A DNA stretch of 64,000 bases from positions 5,644,501 through 5,708,500 of the forward strand of contig NC_059504.1 in the NCBI RefSeq assembly GCF_914767665.1, read 5' to 3'. Below the pieces are notes generated by a model that worked only from the letters and a program-made list of their open reading frames with translations, searched no databases and had not been told where the DNA came from. This stretch comes from Harmonia axyridis. Taxonomy: Eukaryota; Arthropoda; Insecta; Coleoptera; Coccinellidae. Below, piece by piece: positions 12,658 through 24,959 of this stretch. Both the position numbers and the translations under genes were made by a program. Position 1 is the stretch's first letter. Each line of letters starts with the position of its first letter.

Positions 12658-13718
12658 TAGGGATTCATCAATCCAAGTAGCTTGACATTTAAACCAACTA
12701 TTTGACTTGAAAATCAACTTCGTGAAAAATTACATACTTGAGCTCGACTTGACTTTAGATATTTATTGCTTGACTTGATATCAAGCTACTTTATATTACT
12801 TGAGCTTGATATGCACGCGCCGCACGGCATATATTTCTGCAATCTCGTGTGCGCTTAGACTAAATAAGGGGATTCCTCGAGCGCCGAGAGACTGAAGCAT
12901 TCGCCAGCGTGACTTTATTAGTAGTTTTCTCACATTTCTATGAAATCTTTAGGTAGATTTTGGTAGTTTCAGAACTATCTTTCTCTAATGCTGTGGTTAT
13001 TCCGTTCATTCTTCCACATCTTGTAGAACAAAATCGTGCGAGAATATATCAGAAACGCACAGTTCTCATGGTTATATCTTATTATTATAAGTTGGTACTC
13101 CGAACATTCCGCCATTGTTTTATCTGTCAATTCATCAATTTGCCTTGAAGAAATCAGTTCTGCCAACCAACATTTTTCAATGCAAAAATCACTGAATGAT
13201 ATTTATGGAAATATTTCATTAATTTCATTAAAAATGCAATGAATTAGAGAAAATAATGTATAATACTCGTACAGAAGGCTCATTCTACCACTCGTTCATT
13301 CAAAAACTCGCCACTTCGTGGCTCGTTTTTGAATTTTGAACTCGTGGAAGAATATCAATGCCTTCTACACTTGTATTATAAATAACTATTCTAAACTTGG
13401 TCAAAATGGCGAAGGATTTTTTATCAACGCCAGCTTCTTCAATTCCTGTTGAATTTTCCAGAGCTGCTCTTACAGTTACAAAAACCCGCAGTAGGTTAGG
13501 CCTGAAGGTTTCTCAATATATGGAAACTTTATTTTTTCATTATTTTGTTATGATTTATAGTGATTTAATTTATGTTTCTATTCCAAAAAAGTGCATATTT
13601 CCGGTTCTTTCTTACAATAAGTTCAATAAATAGCAGTGTTTTTTTTTCCAAAGTTCCTTCTCATTTCATATTTTTTGTTGTTGATGTAACACTACACAAT
13701 AAAGCTATTTTCCAAACT
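12658..13718 (+). mobile_element. hAT transposon remnant A
   Basis: Starts with TAGGGATTCATCAATCCAAG and subterminal repeats of CTTGACTTGA type, shared in inverted orientation with remnant B (18195-19024). At 13397-13500 it encodes a fragment like the C-terminal dimerisation region of hAT transposases (AKDFLSTPASS, FSRAALTVTKTRSRLG). A hairpin MITE-bearing insert interrupts it at about 12979-13383, flanked by AACTAT on both sides. The 3' terminus is lost near 13718. It lies between genes B and C. Confidence 0.75.
13259..13380. mobile_element. Hairpin MITE (near-palindrome, 122 bp)
   Basis: TATAATACTCGTACAGAAGG at the left pairs with CCTTCTACACTTGTATTATA at the right, and the two arms fold around GCCACTTCGTGGC. 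It lies inside the insert that splits hAT remnant A. It has no coding capacity. Confidence 0.8.
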
Positions 13719-13940
13719 TCTTTTGAATATGAACCTATATCTTGAAAGAATTAATAGAAAAATAACAATTCATATTAAAGTTATAGTCTTCGCTTGACAC
13801 TGTCTTTTATTCATATTTATTCAACATTCATTCAATTAAAAGAATACACTGAGTTCAAATACTGGCATTCGGCATACAATTAGGTACAATATAAATAAAA
13901 ACTTCTTACAAAACAAATATCTTAAGAGATGATAAATTAC

Positions 13941-16900
13941 CTATTTTGGGAACAGTTCATCAAAGGAATATTTCACAAACACTCTAGATACTAAACTCTG
14001 TACAATTTCAATCACAACTTTGTTAACAACAGGCTCCAATTCTTTTATTATTTCTACGATATTATCGTTTATGATTTTGTTGGTTTGATCGTTGACCTCT
14101 TGGTTTTCGAACAGATCAGCGAAGAGAAAAATAGGTTTTCCATAATCGCCTTTAACATTGATTGTTTCGATTTCCAAATGAGTTTTTCCGTTCTTCTCGA
14201 TTCTCCTTCCATTTCCCTTCACTTCAGCATGGACATTAGCTGAAAAAATAATTATTAGTTATTAGTTCATTGATACACAGTTTGTATTTTTGGGACTGTA
14301 TATAAAATTCAGTAGATGTTGACTTTGAAAAACGAAGCATTGAAAATTCTAACAAGTTTGTAATAAAATATTTCCATGAAAAAGAGAGTTTTAGAATTAT
14401 TGTCGGGATGGGTCTAAACTAAATTATTTTCGAATCGTTATGCAATCAACCTCGCATTCGCCATTTTGTAACAAATATTTAAAAGTGATACTTCTCTCTA
14501 TCTTGCTTCAATATATCTCGAATACTTGATAAGTGTTTGATAAGTGGAATATTCATTTCGAGATTAGGTACAAAAGTTCCTCAGATTGTAATATCATCAC
14601 ATACTCTAATTCAGTAAAAATATTAAATTATTTCATAAAGTGAAATACAAAAATCTGAGATTTTATAGAATTATTAGGTGTACAACTTTGCTTCCATCGT
14701 TTTGCAATAGTTGTCTGTAGCGGTATGTGGTAGTCCAAAATAAATAGATCGTAGATGTCATACAATAAGCTTCGGTGTTTGTTAATATAACCCCATAAAA
14801 ATAGTAGTCGATTTGTGTCTGCATCATAAAGTTATTCTCGATTAAATATGTCAGTTTAAGAGCCAAATTCTCATCATTTGCGGGCGGTTTTATTTATCTG
14901 TTTTAATATGAATAAATCTGCGACTGAGGCTCATCGAATGCTCTCAAATACCTAAATACGTCAAAAACGTTGATTTTGATATCAAAGACCAGCATGGCGG
15001 TGTATGAGAGAAGTTTTTGGAAGATGTAGAATTGGAAGCACTACTTGATCCAGACTCGTGTCAAACGCAACAAGAATTGGCAGGATCATTAGGAGTTTCA
15101 TTTTCAATGATTTTCAGATAGAATACTCTTCTCTATAGATTTTCGAGCAAATACTCACTGAAATTCCCATCAGCTGGTCCAGATCCTTTGAGTTCAAGGA
15201 ACAGAATCTTTCCATCGATGGCATATTTAGACTTGATCCTCAATTTGGGAAAAGTGATGCCAATATCAAGATCAACTTTGTCCAAATCAAGTTTGAATTT
15301 GTCGATTTTGAATTCGTTCGCATAATATACTTCAATGTCTCTGAAACTGGCGTTGAAAGTTGGTCCGGCTTCAAGTCCTGCAAATGGTATGGTCAAGGGG
15401 TCGAGGGATGGAATGCCTAATTCTGGAATTCCTGATTTGAGATGTGGCTGAATTGCATCAACAGCTCGTAAAATACATTTCTCCAATTCTGGGTCCTTGC
15501 TTTTGCATAATGTTATGTAAGAAGCTGGAAAGAAGATAATATCAGTATTCAGAGCTTATAACTGAGATTGAAATGTGCTTAAAGAGCCCTCAACGTGATA
15601 TATTTCTAATAAGGCTCAGCATAGAGTTCATACGTTTGAGTTCAAGTGACCAAGAATGGAAACTAATTGAACCTAGTTTTCCTGAAGACATTACAGGTTA
15701 CACTATCTTAGTTTCCATTGAAAATTGAAGTGAATTGAATTTTTTTTAATGTCAGAGTTTTTCACATCTTTGCTTTCTTCTCATTTCTGAATTAGAAAAA
15801 AACAAATATGTTCGAAAAGTAGGTATAAAAATTTATTGCATTCAGCATTGAAACTTCTAGGTGATAAATTCTATATTAATTTCAAATGTCAACCGGTCAG
15901 ATATCTAATCAACAGATATTACGAAAGATTACCGCAATAGACACTTGAATGTTAATTAAAGAGAAAATTACTCAGTTTACACTCTTCTTTCATTAAATAC
16001 TATTTTCAGGTTCTTCTTTTCTCCGAAGATGTTAAGAAGCTGTACAAATATTCATGGAATATAAAAAATGGTGTAGAGTAGAAACAATCAAACTTTTTCG
16101 TCTTGAATTTGCAGCAGCATGTCAGAAATGCTAATTTTGATTACGAAATTTTTATTTGGTCACCTTCAATGGGAAAAATCAAAGTACTCAAATATTCCTC
16201 AAGTAATAAGATGTCACCTCCATATTTTGTTATTGGAACTCAAAGATAACCTAATTATTGTAAATACAAAAAATTTAATAATCTCCTTCGAACTATATGA
16301 AAATACCTAGAAAAATATCAAAAAAAAGCCTGAAAAAGGCTAAAATACACATTCTGAGAATGAAATGAGAAGAAGAAGTAGGTTTTCAACCATTTTGAAG
16401 GTTTATTACAGAATATAATAACCCAAAGTTAATTGAAAAATAATGGGAACAAGTATGTGACCGTCTAGACAAATAAAAGCACGCTTCTTCAATCATCACA
16501 TTGGAATGAAACTTCATGTTCATTCCAACTTAGAGAAGTGGTATAGAGGTATACCAATAATATAATAGTCAACATTATTCAAATGAGTTGTTCTCCATTA
16601 TTTTGAATAGAAAGTGTGATTCCATAACTTTTACATAATTTCTGTCATATGTAGATTCAATAAGTTACCTCTTTAGGATTGACATAGTATTATGACATAA
16701 TGATTCGACCTTGAAATGAAGAAGAACTTGAGTTTCTCTTCTTTCGTGAATTTTCATGAAATTTTCAAAATTTAAATGATCGGGACTTTCAATAATTACT
16801 CTCACAAAAAGACAGTATGAGGCCAAAAATAATTGAGTATTCGATATAAAAACAAATTTAAAAATTCAACTTCTTTCCCTGAATAAAAATTGAAAGAAAA

Positions 16901-17747
16901 TTTCTGTCACAAATACTATATACGGTAAATATGTTTACTTCCATGAATGATTTTCAATAATTCAGACCTGTAGATCTATTAACTCTGAAAATAATGAATC
17001 AGATCATTTACCCTTAACAAGAAACGTTTTTTTACAGCTTTAGTCTAATCTTATCAAGATGTCAAATCTGATCATTTGATTTGGATTTACAAATTTTAGT
17101 TTGCAGAATTTTTTTAACATTTAATTGATGATAAAATGACATATTTTACCAAGAGTAGTGGAAAATTGTTCGACATTGATGTTTCACTTGGTAAAAACAT
17201 ATACTGAGAAATCTCAATTATCTAGATCGAGGTTACAAATAAATAATAACGTGTGAAAATTGGAAATAGCTTATAGTCAATTGGCGTAATAATCGGGTAC
17301 AGTTCTTTTGAATTATTAAATAGTAAATTAATAAAAAATTGATGCCAGTGAAATTATGAATTTCAATTACTAAAAATTATTGATAATTCTTTCATTTAAA
17401 ACTTCAGAAAACAAACCCCTAATAGTCCTTAACTTATGGGTTTCATTATCTTTTTATGGTCAATATATGCTTTCTGCTATAGATGAAATGATTCAATGAT
17501 TGCAAAATTTAATGGTAGAAGACTAATTAAAAGTTCCACAAAACTTCATGGATTAAATTCTATGGTCGATTCAAACTTAAACTCAGCACAGAAATTATAT
17601 AATTTTCCAATCACCACCACAAAAATTCAGGGAAAACCAATAAAAAAATATTTCAGAACAAAATAAAAACTTACGAATTCCTTTAGCTTCAGTACTGCCA
17701 ATAACGCACAGAACCACACAAACTGAGATCGAGAGAAGAGTCTTCAT
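13941..17747 (-). CDS. JHBP/takeout-like gene C (three-exon form)
   Basis: Exons on the minus strand: 17747-17675, 15524-15159, 14239-13941; GT-AG introns; 245 aa. Signal peptide MKTLLSISVCVVLCVIGSTEA. The Cys pair is C31 and C41 (CKSKDPELEKC), followed by SGIPELGIPSLDPLTIPFAG, FNASFRDIEVYY, and the beta-strand segment LRIKSKYAIDGKILFLELKG. The last exon runs from NVHAEVKGNGRR to FSDE-like YSFDELFPK and TAG. Compared with genes B, E and G, exons 2+3 and 4+5 are fused, so introns 2 and 4 are missing; gene D has the same arrangement. Intron 2 contains a 5' fragment of a mariner element. Candidate AATAAA signals in the minus sense lie at 13806-13821. The function is inferred from the family: a secreted binder of a hydrophobic ligand. 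Confidence 0.92.
14674..15118 (+). mobile_element. DD34D mariner 5' fragment in gene C intron 2
   Basis: Starts after TA 14672-14673 with TTAGGTGTACAACTTTGCTT, the same inverted-repeat end as the mariner at 60065. It then carries the start of the transposase (AATATGAATAAATCTGCGAC, encoding the NMNKSATEAHRML-like HTH), with stops and frameshifts. It ends about 40 bp before gene C exon 2. The catalytic part is absent. Confidence 0.82.
15525..17674 (-). other. Gene C intron 1, nothing else recognised
   Basis: A 2.15-kb intron of AT-rich sequence. No transposase, repeat end or alternative exon was recognised. Confidence 0.5.
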
Positions 17748-17823
17748 TTTGTTAGTAAGCTACCTATATCCTCCGCGGAAGACAATATAAGAATGATCAG
17801 AAACCTTCGTGTTCTTCATAATG

Positions 17824-17831
17824 TATTTATA
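17824..17831 (-). promoter_or_regulatory. TATA box of gene C
   Basis: TATAAATA read on the minus strand, 77 bp upstream of ATG (17747). An initiator-like TGATCATTC lies about 30 bp downstream, near 17793-17801. Confidence 0.6.
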
Positions 17832-18194
17832 TCTGTCAACATTGCGCGGACAATTAACTTTTAATGAGGATCTGAAATGAAAACCACCAGGTTAGATATT
17901 GACCCTCAATTTCGTCGGTGCATGAAATTCCAGTATTGGCGCTAGATGAAAAATTATCTCTATAATTCAATAATCTTCTAACGAACCTTCAATAGGAAAT
18001 ATTAGCTCTTCTGAATATTCATAAAAATTTAATAATATAAAATATAAATCGATTATGCTGAAAAAGGATCAAAATTAAGATTCTATGGTTGAAAAGTCAT
18101 ATACATACTTAATATTGAAGTAGAAAAATGTATTAATAATGTGTTGATTTTTTGATAATTGATATAAATGTCAGAAATACTCTATGCAGGTTAT

Positions 18195-19024
18195 TTAGGG
18201 ATTCACGGCTTGGCTTGATTTTCAAGCGACTTGGCTTGAGCTTACTTGATTTCAAGTCAAGCTCAAGTCAAGTAGTAGTTTTTCAATCTGAAGTCAAGTC
18301 AAGTATTCATTTATCAAGTACTTGAATCATATCAAGCTGTTTGATTTTCAACAGTTTCAATGTGTAGTGTCATATCAATGAAAAATAATGAAATGAGAAG
18401 GAACCTTATAAAAGACACTTTTATTTATTAAATAGAAACATAAATTAAATATAAATCATAACAAAAATAAAAAATAATAAAAACATAAAGTTTCTTAATA
18501 TTGAGAAACCTCCAGGCTTTGTTTGATTTCATAATTTCCCATCCAGGATCTTAGACACATGAGGCATCTTATAGATTTATCGCCTAACCTTTTGCGGGTT
18601 TTTTCAACTGTAAGAGCAGCTCTGGAAAATTGTCTTTCAACAGGAGCTGAAGATGCTGGCGTTGATAAAAATCCTTGGCTATTTTGGCCAAGTTTGGAAA
18701 GATATTTCTGAAACTACCAAAATATATCAATAGATTTCATAGAAATGGGAAACTACTAATAAAGTCACACTGGCGAATGCTTCAGTCTCTCGGCACTCGA
18801 GGAATCCCCTTATGTAGTCTAAGCGCACACGACATTGCTGAAATATAAGCCGTGCGACGCGTGCATATCAAGCTTAAGTAATATCAAGTAGCTTAATATC
18901 AAATCAAGCAATAAATATCTAATATCAAGTCAAGTCAAGCTCAAGTATGTAATTTTTCACGAGCTTGATTTTCAAGTCAAGAAGTTGGTTAAAATGTCAA
19001 GCAACTTGACTTGATGAATTCCTA
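18195..19024 (-). mobile_element. hAT transposon remnant B
   Basis: An 830-bp element with ends TAGGGATTCA and TGAATTCCTA, and subterminal clusters of CAAGTCAAGC-type repeats on both sides. The minus strand encodes a hAT C-terminal dimerisation fragment: TPASSAPVERQFSRAALTV and KSIRCLMCLRSWMGN, with a one-base frameshift before it. It is homologous to remnant A in the opposite orientation and lies about 450 bp upstream of gene C's start. No 8-bp target duplication is visible. Confidence 0.8.
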
Positions 19025-19414
19025 GAAAGATCTGTCGATTTGGCTTAATCCGCTTCTGTATATAATTGTACCTTAGAGGTTCCTTCCGAAGATTACTCAC
19101 AAATTATATACATAAAAACATTTTATTAGGAAATTGGTGGCTTTGTGATACCTGAGTGATAACATTTATACAGCATCCAAATATTTATGATTGATGGTGT
19201 TGATTTGGAAGTCCCCCTATTCAATGACGTTCATAGTAAGATTCTCGATTTTTCTTAGAACAATATGATGACTCAGAAGGAATTCCATTTAAAGAGAAAT
19301 GAACTGAAATGTCCATGAAAATGTTCAGGAAAAAGAGAAGTAGTTGTATATAATTTAAAATGTAGAAGAGGTCCAAGACAGTTAGCACCTAACGAGCTCA
19401 AAATGAATGAATTA

Positions 19415-19916
19415 TTTTCAAAGGTCCAACGAAAACTTAGCAACTCGATTTTCCGACTCTAAAATGAAAATGTGGAAAATCGTTCGGATCCGTCAATTTC
19501 TGATTTGAGGTTACTTTAACCCCCTTACGGAGAAGAGCACAACCCCTTGATTTTGAATAAGGCTAAGGGGTGTTGAGACAACTAATTTTGAAGATAGTAT
19601 CGAGTACTATCTGACTCTGAAATTTGGCTTTAAAATATCCATCAATAATGAAATGACAGCGAAAATAGTGAAGAAGGCTATGAAGAATTTATCTCGAGAA
19701 TACACAATGACACAAAAAGAAAAGAATTGAAGCGAAATTTCATGATCAGATGGTACTCGATGAGATCTTCCAAATGAGGTATCTTAACATCCCTCATCCC
19801 TATTCAAAATCAAGGGGTTGTACTCAGAAATTGACGGTTCCAAACGATTCTCCACATTTTCATTTTAAAGCCGGAAAATCGAGGAGCTAAGATTTCTTTG
19901 GACCACACTGTATATG
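19415..19916. repeat. Fold-back element (long inverted repeat)
   Basis: Left arm (about 19419-19630) and right arm (about 19727-19915) are reverse complements: TGAAAATGTGGAAAATCGTT pairs with AACGATTCTCCACATTTTCA, and CAACCCCTTGATTTTGAATA pairs with TATTCAAAATCAAGGGGTTG. The spacer is about 100 bp. The right terminus reads CCACACTGTATA. Non-coding. Confidence 0.82.
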
Positions 19917-20685
19917 AAAATCCAATTGAAATAGAAATTCTTAAGTATAAATATCAATTCAGGCAATTTGAAAAATCGAGAAATGTATGTTTTTCATTAA
20001 TTTCAAGCAAAATGAAAACCACTATGGAGAACAAATAGCACTTGAATATAGGTCTTGAAATTTTTAAACTTTTTGTTTCGTTTGTTGGCATTTCTTATCA
20101 GATGGATTTCTACGCAATCCTCACATCGATTTCTTCTCAAATGACCTTTTCAGGGGCGCTGTAATTGATAAAACTATTACAATCCACACACCGGAAAGAT
20201 ATATTGTTAACAATTGAGTAACCATAAAATTCCTTGGTTTGTAACAACGTTAGAAGAAAGATAAACATCAGAATTTTATCGAAACTCTAAACCAACCAAA
20301 ATGAAACATGAGTCATCATTATAGATTCTCATTTAATGGACAAATAGTAGGTAATTTAATTTAATTATTCTTTCGAACGTCACATCTCATAGTGAAGGAA
20401 CAAATGGAGTGTTTATTTGGTAATTTTTTTGAAGAATCGTTCATTTGAGCGTCACTCTCATGGACCCAGCTAAGCCGCAAATCATCCTTGACCGAGGATT
20501 TATTAGGTACACACTTTTTTTTGATGAATATACATTTGTCTGTTCAAACTCGAGATTGATAACCAATCGATCCAATTTAATTAGTTTATAAGTCTTGTTG
20601 TATTTTTTCTAAAGTCATTTGTGAAGAAAGAGGTATATAAATAGTGTACCAAATTATTTGAAAACATTCCAGTTTTTAAGGACTA

Positions 20686-21573
20686 TACACTCTGTGTCCG
20701 TAAAGTATGGAACAAATTCATTTTTAGCTAAACAGACTATTTTAAGAAATAATCCTGAAACACGTCGATTTTTTATTTCAATTTACCGTATTTTAAAATA
20801 ATAATCTAATATACAGGGTGAATTACTTTCAAGTAATGACGTCACCGTCATTTTTTTTCAATTGAACACCCCCATTTTGTCTCAATTTTCTGATTACTCT
20901 AGCTGAGCTCATTCGAAAAATGTATCACATGTTGATTCCAATTGGTACAGGGTGGACAAAAATACAATAGTTTTGTGCGTGCTCATAAAGTAACGCGTAA
21001 CGTGCTTTATTAGTTAAATCAACAATATTATCAAAAATACTTATTGTCTAGCGGCAATAAACAAATAATTACATTTCACAAAAAACTAGACAACTATGTT
21101 TTTTTTTAAATTAAATGCTAGACCACAAGTACCAAACATATTTGGAAACAGCTCATTTTTATTAATCTAAATATGTAACAAACTACAGGGTGTTACATTC
21201 AAACCAATTGCCGCTAGACAATAAGTATTTTTGATAATATTGTTCAATTAACTAATAAAGAATGTTACGCGTTACTTTATGAACACACACAACTATTGTA
21301 TTTTTGTCCACCCTGTACCAATTGGAATCAACATGTGATACATTTTTCGAATCGGCTCAGCTAGAGTAATCGGAAAATTGAGACAAAATGGGGGTGTTTC
21401 ATTAAAAAAATGACAGTGAAGTCATTACTCGAAAGTAATTCATTCTGTATATTAGATTATTATTTTAAAATACGGTAAATTGAAATAAAAAATCGACGTG
21501 TTTCAGGATTATTTCTCAAAATGGTCTGTTCAGCTAAAAATGAATTTGTTCCATACTTAACGGACACAGTGTA
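20686..21573. repeat. Large fold-back element with concentric inverted repeats
   Basis: Arms of about 373 bp (20686-21058) and 367 bp (21207-21573) are reverse complements around a spacer of about 148 bp. The outer ends are TACACTCTGTGTCCGTAAAG and its partner CGGACACAGTGTA. Further in lies a second TACAGGGTG end (about 20813), and inside that a third, TACAGGGTGGACAAAAATAC (about 20946), matched by GTATTTTTGTCCACCCTGTA (about 21299). The spacer also contains ACAGGGTGTTAC. It lies just downstream of gene D. Non-coding. Confidence 0.9.
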
Positions 21574-21922
21574 TGTGTTCTAGAAAAATAAATTTAAATT
21601 CATAAAATTCTTTATTTATATTTGAACTAAATTTTCAACTGAAACGAACATGAGCCAATAGATATAATTCAGGAATGAATGAATCGAAACAATAACAGAA
21701 ATGAGATACTCATATGATGGAAATTGATGGGTTTGAATTGAAAGTCATCAGATCAAACAATATTATTTCAAATCTATCACAAACTTCATGAATTCCTAAC
21801 AATTTAAATGCAACATTGTATGACTGAGATCTTCTTTTTCCAAATAGATATTAGTGATAACATATATAAATCTGAATCAACAAAAAAAAAAGAAGTGACT
21901 TCTTCATTTTCAAGAAAGACTC

Positions 21923-24046
21923 TCATTTGGGAAACAATTCATCTAGTGAAAATCTATCAAATACTCTTCCAATTAAACCAAACACAAATTCCTTGATGAC
22001 CTTATTCAAAACAGGACTCAGTTCCTCTAGGATGCTCTCTATGTTTTCATTTATGATCCTGTTGGTTTGTACATTGAGTTCCTCGTTGGCTCCAAATAGA
22101 TTTTCAAATTTCATCACAGGATGACCAAGATTGAGTTTCAGTTCATTTTTATTGAAGTTCACGTATTCCTTATTATTTTTTATAAATCTTGAACCACTCA
22201 TGCTTATTATGCATTCCACGTTGGCTGAAAAATATTATGTACGTTCAATTTTAAAAGTATGTTATATATGTATACAGGGTGTGGATAAAGTGAGCAACAA
22301 AATTTATAACTTCGTTATTGAATGTTTTCGAACAAAATGCAAGGACAGGTCTATTTTCAATTAACCCTTTATGGCTCAATAATTCAGTTATGACGTCATT
22401 CATTTTCACAAACTGACGTCAAAATTTTTTTTATTTTTCATTTTTTTTTGGTGAAAGTATATTTCATTTTCTACTCACTGAAATTTCCATCAGCAGGTCC
22501 ACTGCCATCTAGCTGTAATATCAACAATTTACCAGTAACTTTATATATAGACTTGATTCTCAATCTAGGAAACCTGAGAGTCATATCCACTTGATCCTTT
22601 TTCAGATTGACATTGACACTTTTCAAAACGAATTCGTCAGCATAGTAAACCTCAATGTTTTTGAAAGAGCATTTGAAATTTTCTCCAGTTTCTAGAGAAG
22701 CTTCGGACAGCATCAATGGATTCATAGAAGGAAGCTGAAATTCTGGTATACCCTCAGCTAAATGGGATTTTACTTGGTTCATAGCCTTTGCTACACATTC
22801 GTTCAAGTTAGGGTCTCCACGGTGACAATAGCTTATGAAATTAGCTGAAAAAGATTTTTTTTTCATTACACTAAAGCTATATGATTAATGATTTTTACGG
22901 AAGGAATTGGAAGATATTTGAGTGGACGATGTTTATTTTCAACATAATGCAAGTGGGCCACACCAACAAACTAAAATCCTAATTTTGCAGGAAAATTTTT
23001 CGGGCCGTCTTAATTCTCGAAAAGGTGATCACAATTGGCCATCAAGATCTTGTGATTTCACACCTCTAGACTTTTTTTTGGGTCACGTAAAATATGAGGT
23101 CTAAGACAATGGTCAATTCTAGACCTTGAAGAAGGATTTTGTGAAGTATTGAGAGGATATACAGCTGCAAATGTGCGAATTAATCATGGAGAATTTCATG
23201 AAAAGGACAACTTATTAGATAATTTTTTTATTTTTATCACTCAAACTTGCTGATTAGAGGCAAAAACATTCGAACAAACCAAATTAGATCAAAAAAGAGA
23301 AAATAATCGATAAAATTACCTTTGATTATCAATAAAATTGCAACCAAATTTTCATATAATAATACATAGTTTCTCGCAATAATAAGGAAAAACTCACAAA
23401 AATTATAAAGCTTGAACTGACCATCATTTCAATCAATTATGCTGAAAATGCGTAAAATATTCACCATAAAAAATACTTGAATATGCGATGCTGCTTTGAC
23501 TTTGAATTAATCAATGAGTTTTCATATATTTATCCTAATCAAACAACAAATAGTTTTTTCCTAACATTCTTATTAGTTATAGAACAAAGGTTTTACTAAA
23601 CTTGAATTACTTGAAAAAGATAGATACTCATATTTCATACAATAAATACCGTTCACCATCAACTCCAACCGATCCTAATGAAATTCTGAATTATTTATTG
23701 AATTCTTTACATACACATTGTCACATTAGTGATAAAAATTCAATTTTGACATTCATTCAACATTGCTCATGGCAAAAAATCATAGAATTTCAGAAAATAT
23801 CATTAAATTTGCAACGCAAAAAATTATAATTTTCATATTTTTGCTGTTTGTGTTAGTTCAACCTCATCACATATTCTCTTTGCATTTACGCTTCTCATAA
23901 TTTAAAAACATATGCGAATTCCGTCATGAATAAAATATTTTTGAATTGAAAAGGTTTAGGTAATTGATTTAAAACTCACGTAATTTATTGGACACTACGA
24001 ATCCAAAAACTTGAAAACAGATGAATGCTATTAGCATGAACTGCAT
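21923..24046 (-). CDS. JHBP/takeout-like gene D (three-exon form)
   Basis: Minus-strand exons 24046-23980, 22844-22479, 22224-21923; 244 aa. Signal peptide MQFMLIAFICFQVFGFVVSN. The Cys pair is C29 and C39 (CHRGDPNLNEC), followed by AEGIPEFQLPSMNPLMLSEA, FKNIEVYYADEF, LRFPRLRIKSIYKVTGKLL and GSGPADGNFS. The C-terminal part ends FSLDELFPK then TGA. It is the closest relative of gene C in the window: the middle exon has the same 366 bp, introns 2 and 4 are missing as in C, and the endings are nearly identical. C and D are therefore probably tandem duplicates. A transposase fragment of a DD41D relative and a TACAGGGTG repeat sit in its introns. Function by family: a secreted carrier of a hydrophobic ligand; the specific ligand is unknown. 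Confidence 0.92.
22272..22440. repeat. TACAGGGTG repeat fragment in gene D intron 2
   Basis: Begins TACAGGGTGTGGATAAAGTG, and two GACGTCA motifs follow. No paired terminus was found, so it is probably half of a fold-back or MITE element. Confidence 0.4.
22918..23230 (+). mobile_element. Decayed transposase fragment, DD41D relative, in gene D intron 1
   Basis: The plus strand reads DDVYFQHNASGPHQQ and WPSRSCDFTPLDFFLGHVK, the second and third catalytic regions of the same superfamily as the DD41D copies. The second Asp is replaced (HN for QD). The spacing is close to 41 residues, but the sequence is clearly divergent from the nine young copies. The inverted-repeat ends are gone. Confidence 0.7.
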
Positions 24047-24129
24047 TATGATGCTGCTGGATCACAATAATTCTTATCTTCATGTAGTTCAAGTATTACA
24101 TCAGTGGATAAGAACTGAGCTGGTCTCTA

Positions 24130-24137
24130 CTTTTATA
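24130..24137 (-). promoter_or_regulatory. TATA box of gene D
   Basis: TATAAAAG on the minus strand, 84 bp upstream of the start codon. An initiator-like TCAGT follows at 24118-24114 (minus sense). Confidence 0.6.
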
Positions 24138-24959
24138 GATTTCAAGGTAAAAATCTCTACCATTTCAACATTGTAACTTATGTACCTTTAATGCACTTTT
24201 CCAGCAAACCCATGTCTTCTACACAACCAATCCGAATGAAAAATCAACCTTGAAAATGTTAAACAGATGCATTGCATTTCAGAGTAATATTCAATATTTT
24301 CTACGTAGTTGAAACCTATTTTTCTTGAAATATCATTCAGAGATTCATAAAGTTGAACATAATTAATTGGTTTCTGAAGTATAGTTGTAAAAATCAAACC
24401 TAATAGCTCATTGTGGCCTATTCAAATGTAGTATACTTATTGAAAATGTACAACACAATTAGAATAATTAGAATTTTTATGGAATAGCTTATGAAAACTA
24501 TTTACAATTCAACTGAATAGAGTTGAAGCGAAGTAGCTCTATGAGTTCTGGAATAAAATTGGCTGGAGCACGATAATATTGTAAAAAAAATGAGAAAAGC
24601 AGGTTCTAGAGTATTTGCGTGCTTGTTTACGTTCGTATTGTTGTAATTTTTCACAAAATTTCACATAAACCTCTATTGAAGATATTCTATATTATAGAGG
24701 ATTATCAGATCAGTAAAACTAGATTATTTCTTATAACAAGTATCAACTACATCGCTGAAATTTTCGATAGCTAACTTTTTCTATATTCACAAAAAATTTC
24801 AGTGAGAATCTGAAGAAATTACTTTCATGTTTGAATATATAGATGAATATTATTATATTATAGCGATTGCCAATAGAAGGTTTAATTTCTATTAAAAAAA
24901 ATATTCCAAGTATATTTCGAGAGAAGTCAATGCATGTTTGTTCCATTGTAAAAAGAAAG
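24138..24959. other. Intergenic between divergent genes D and E
   Basis: No exon or repeat recognised. This is part of the shared upstream region of genes D (-) and E (+), which start 1.65 kb apart and are transcribed away from each other. Confidence 0.45.
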
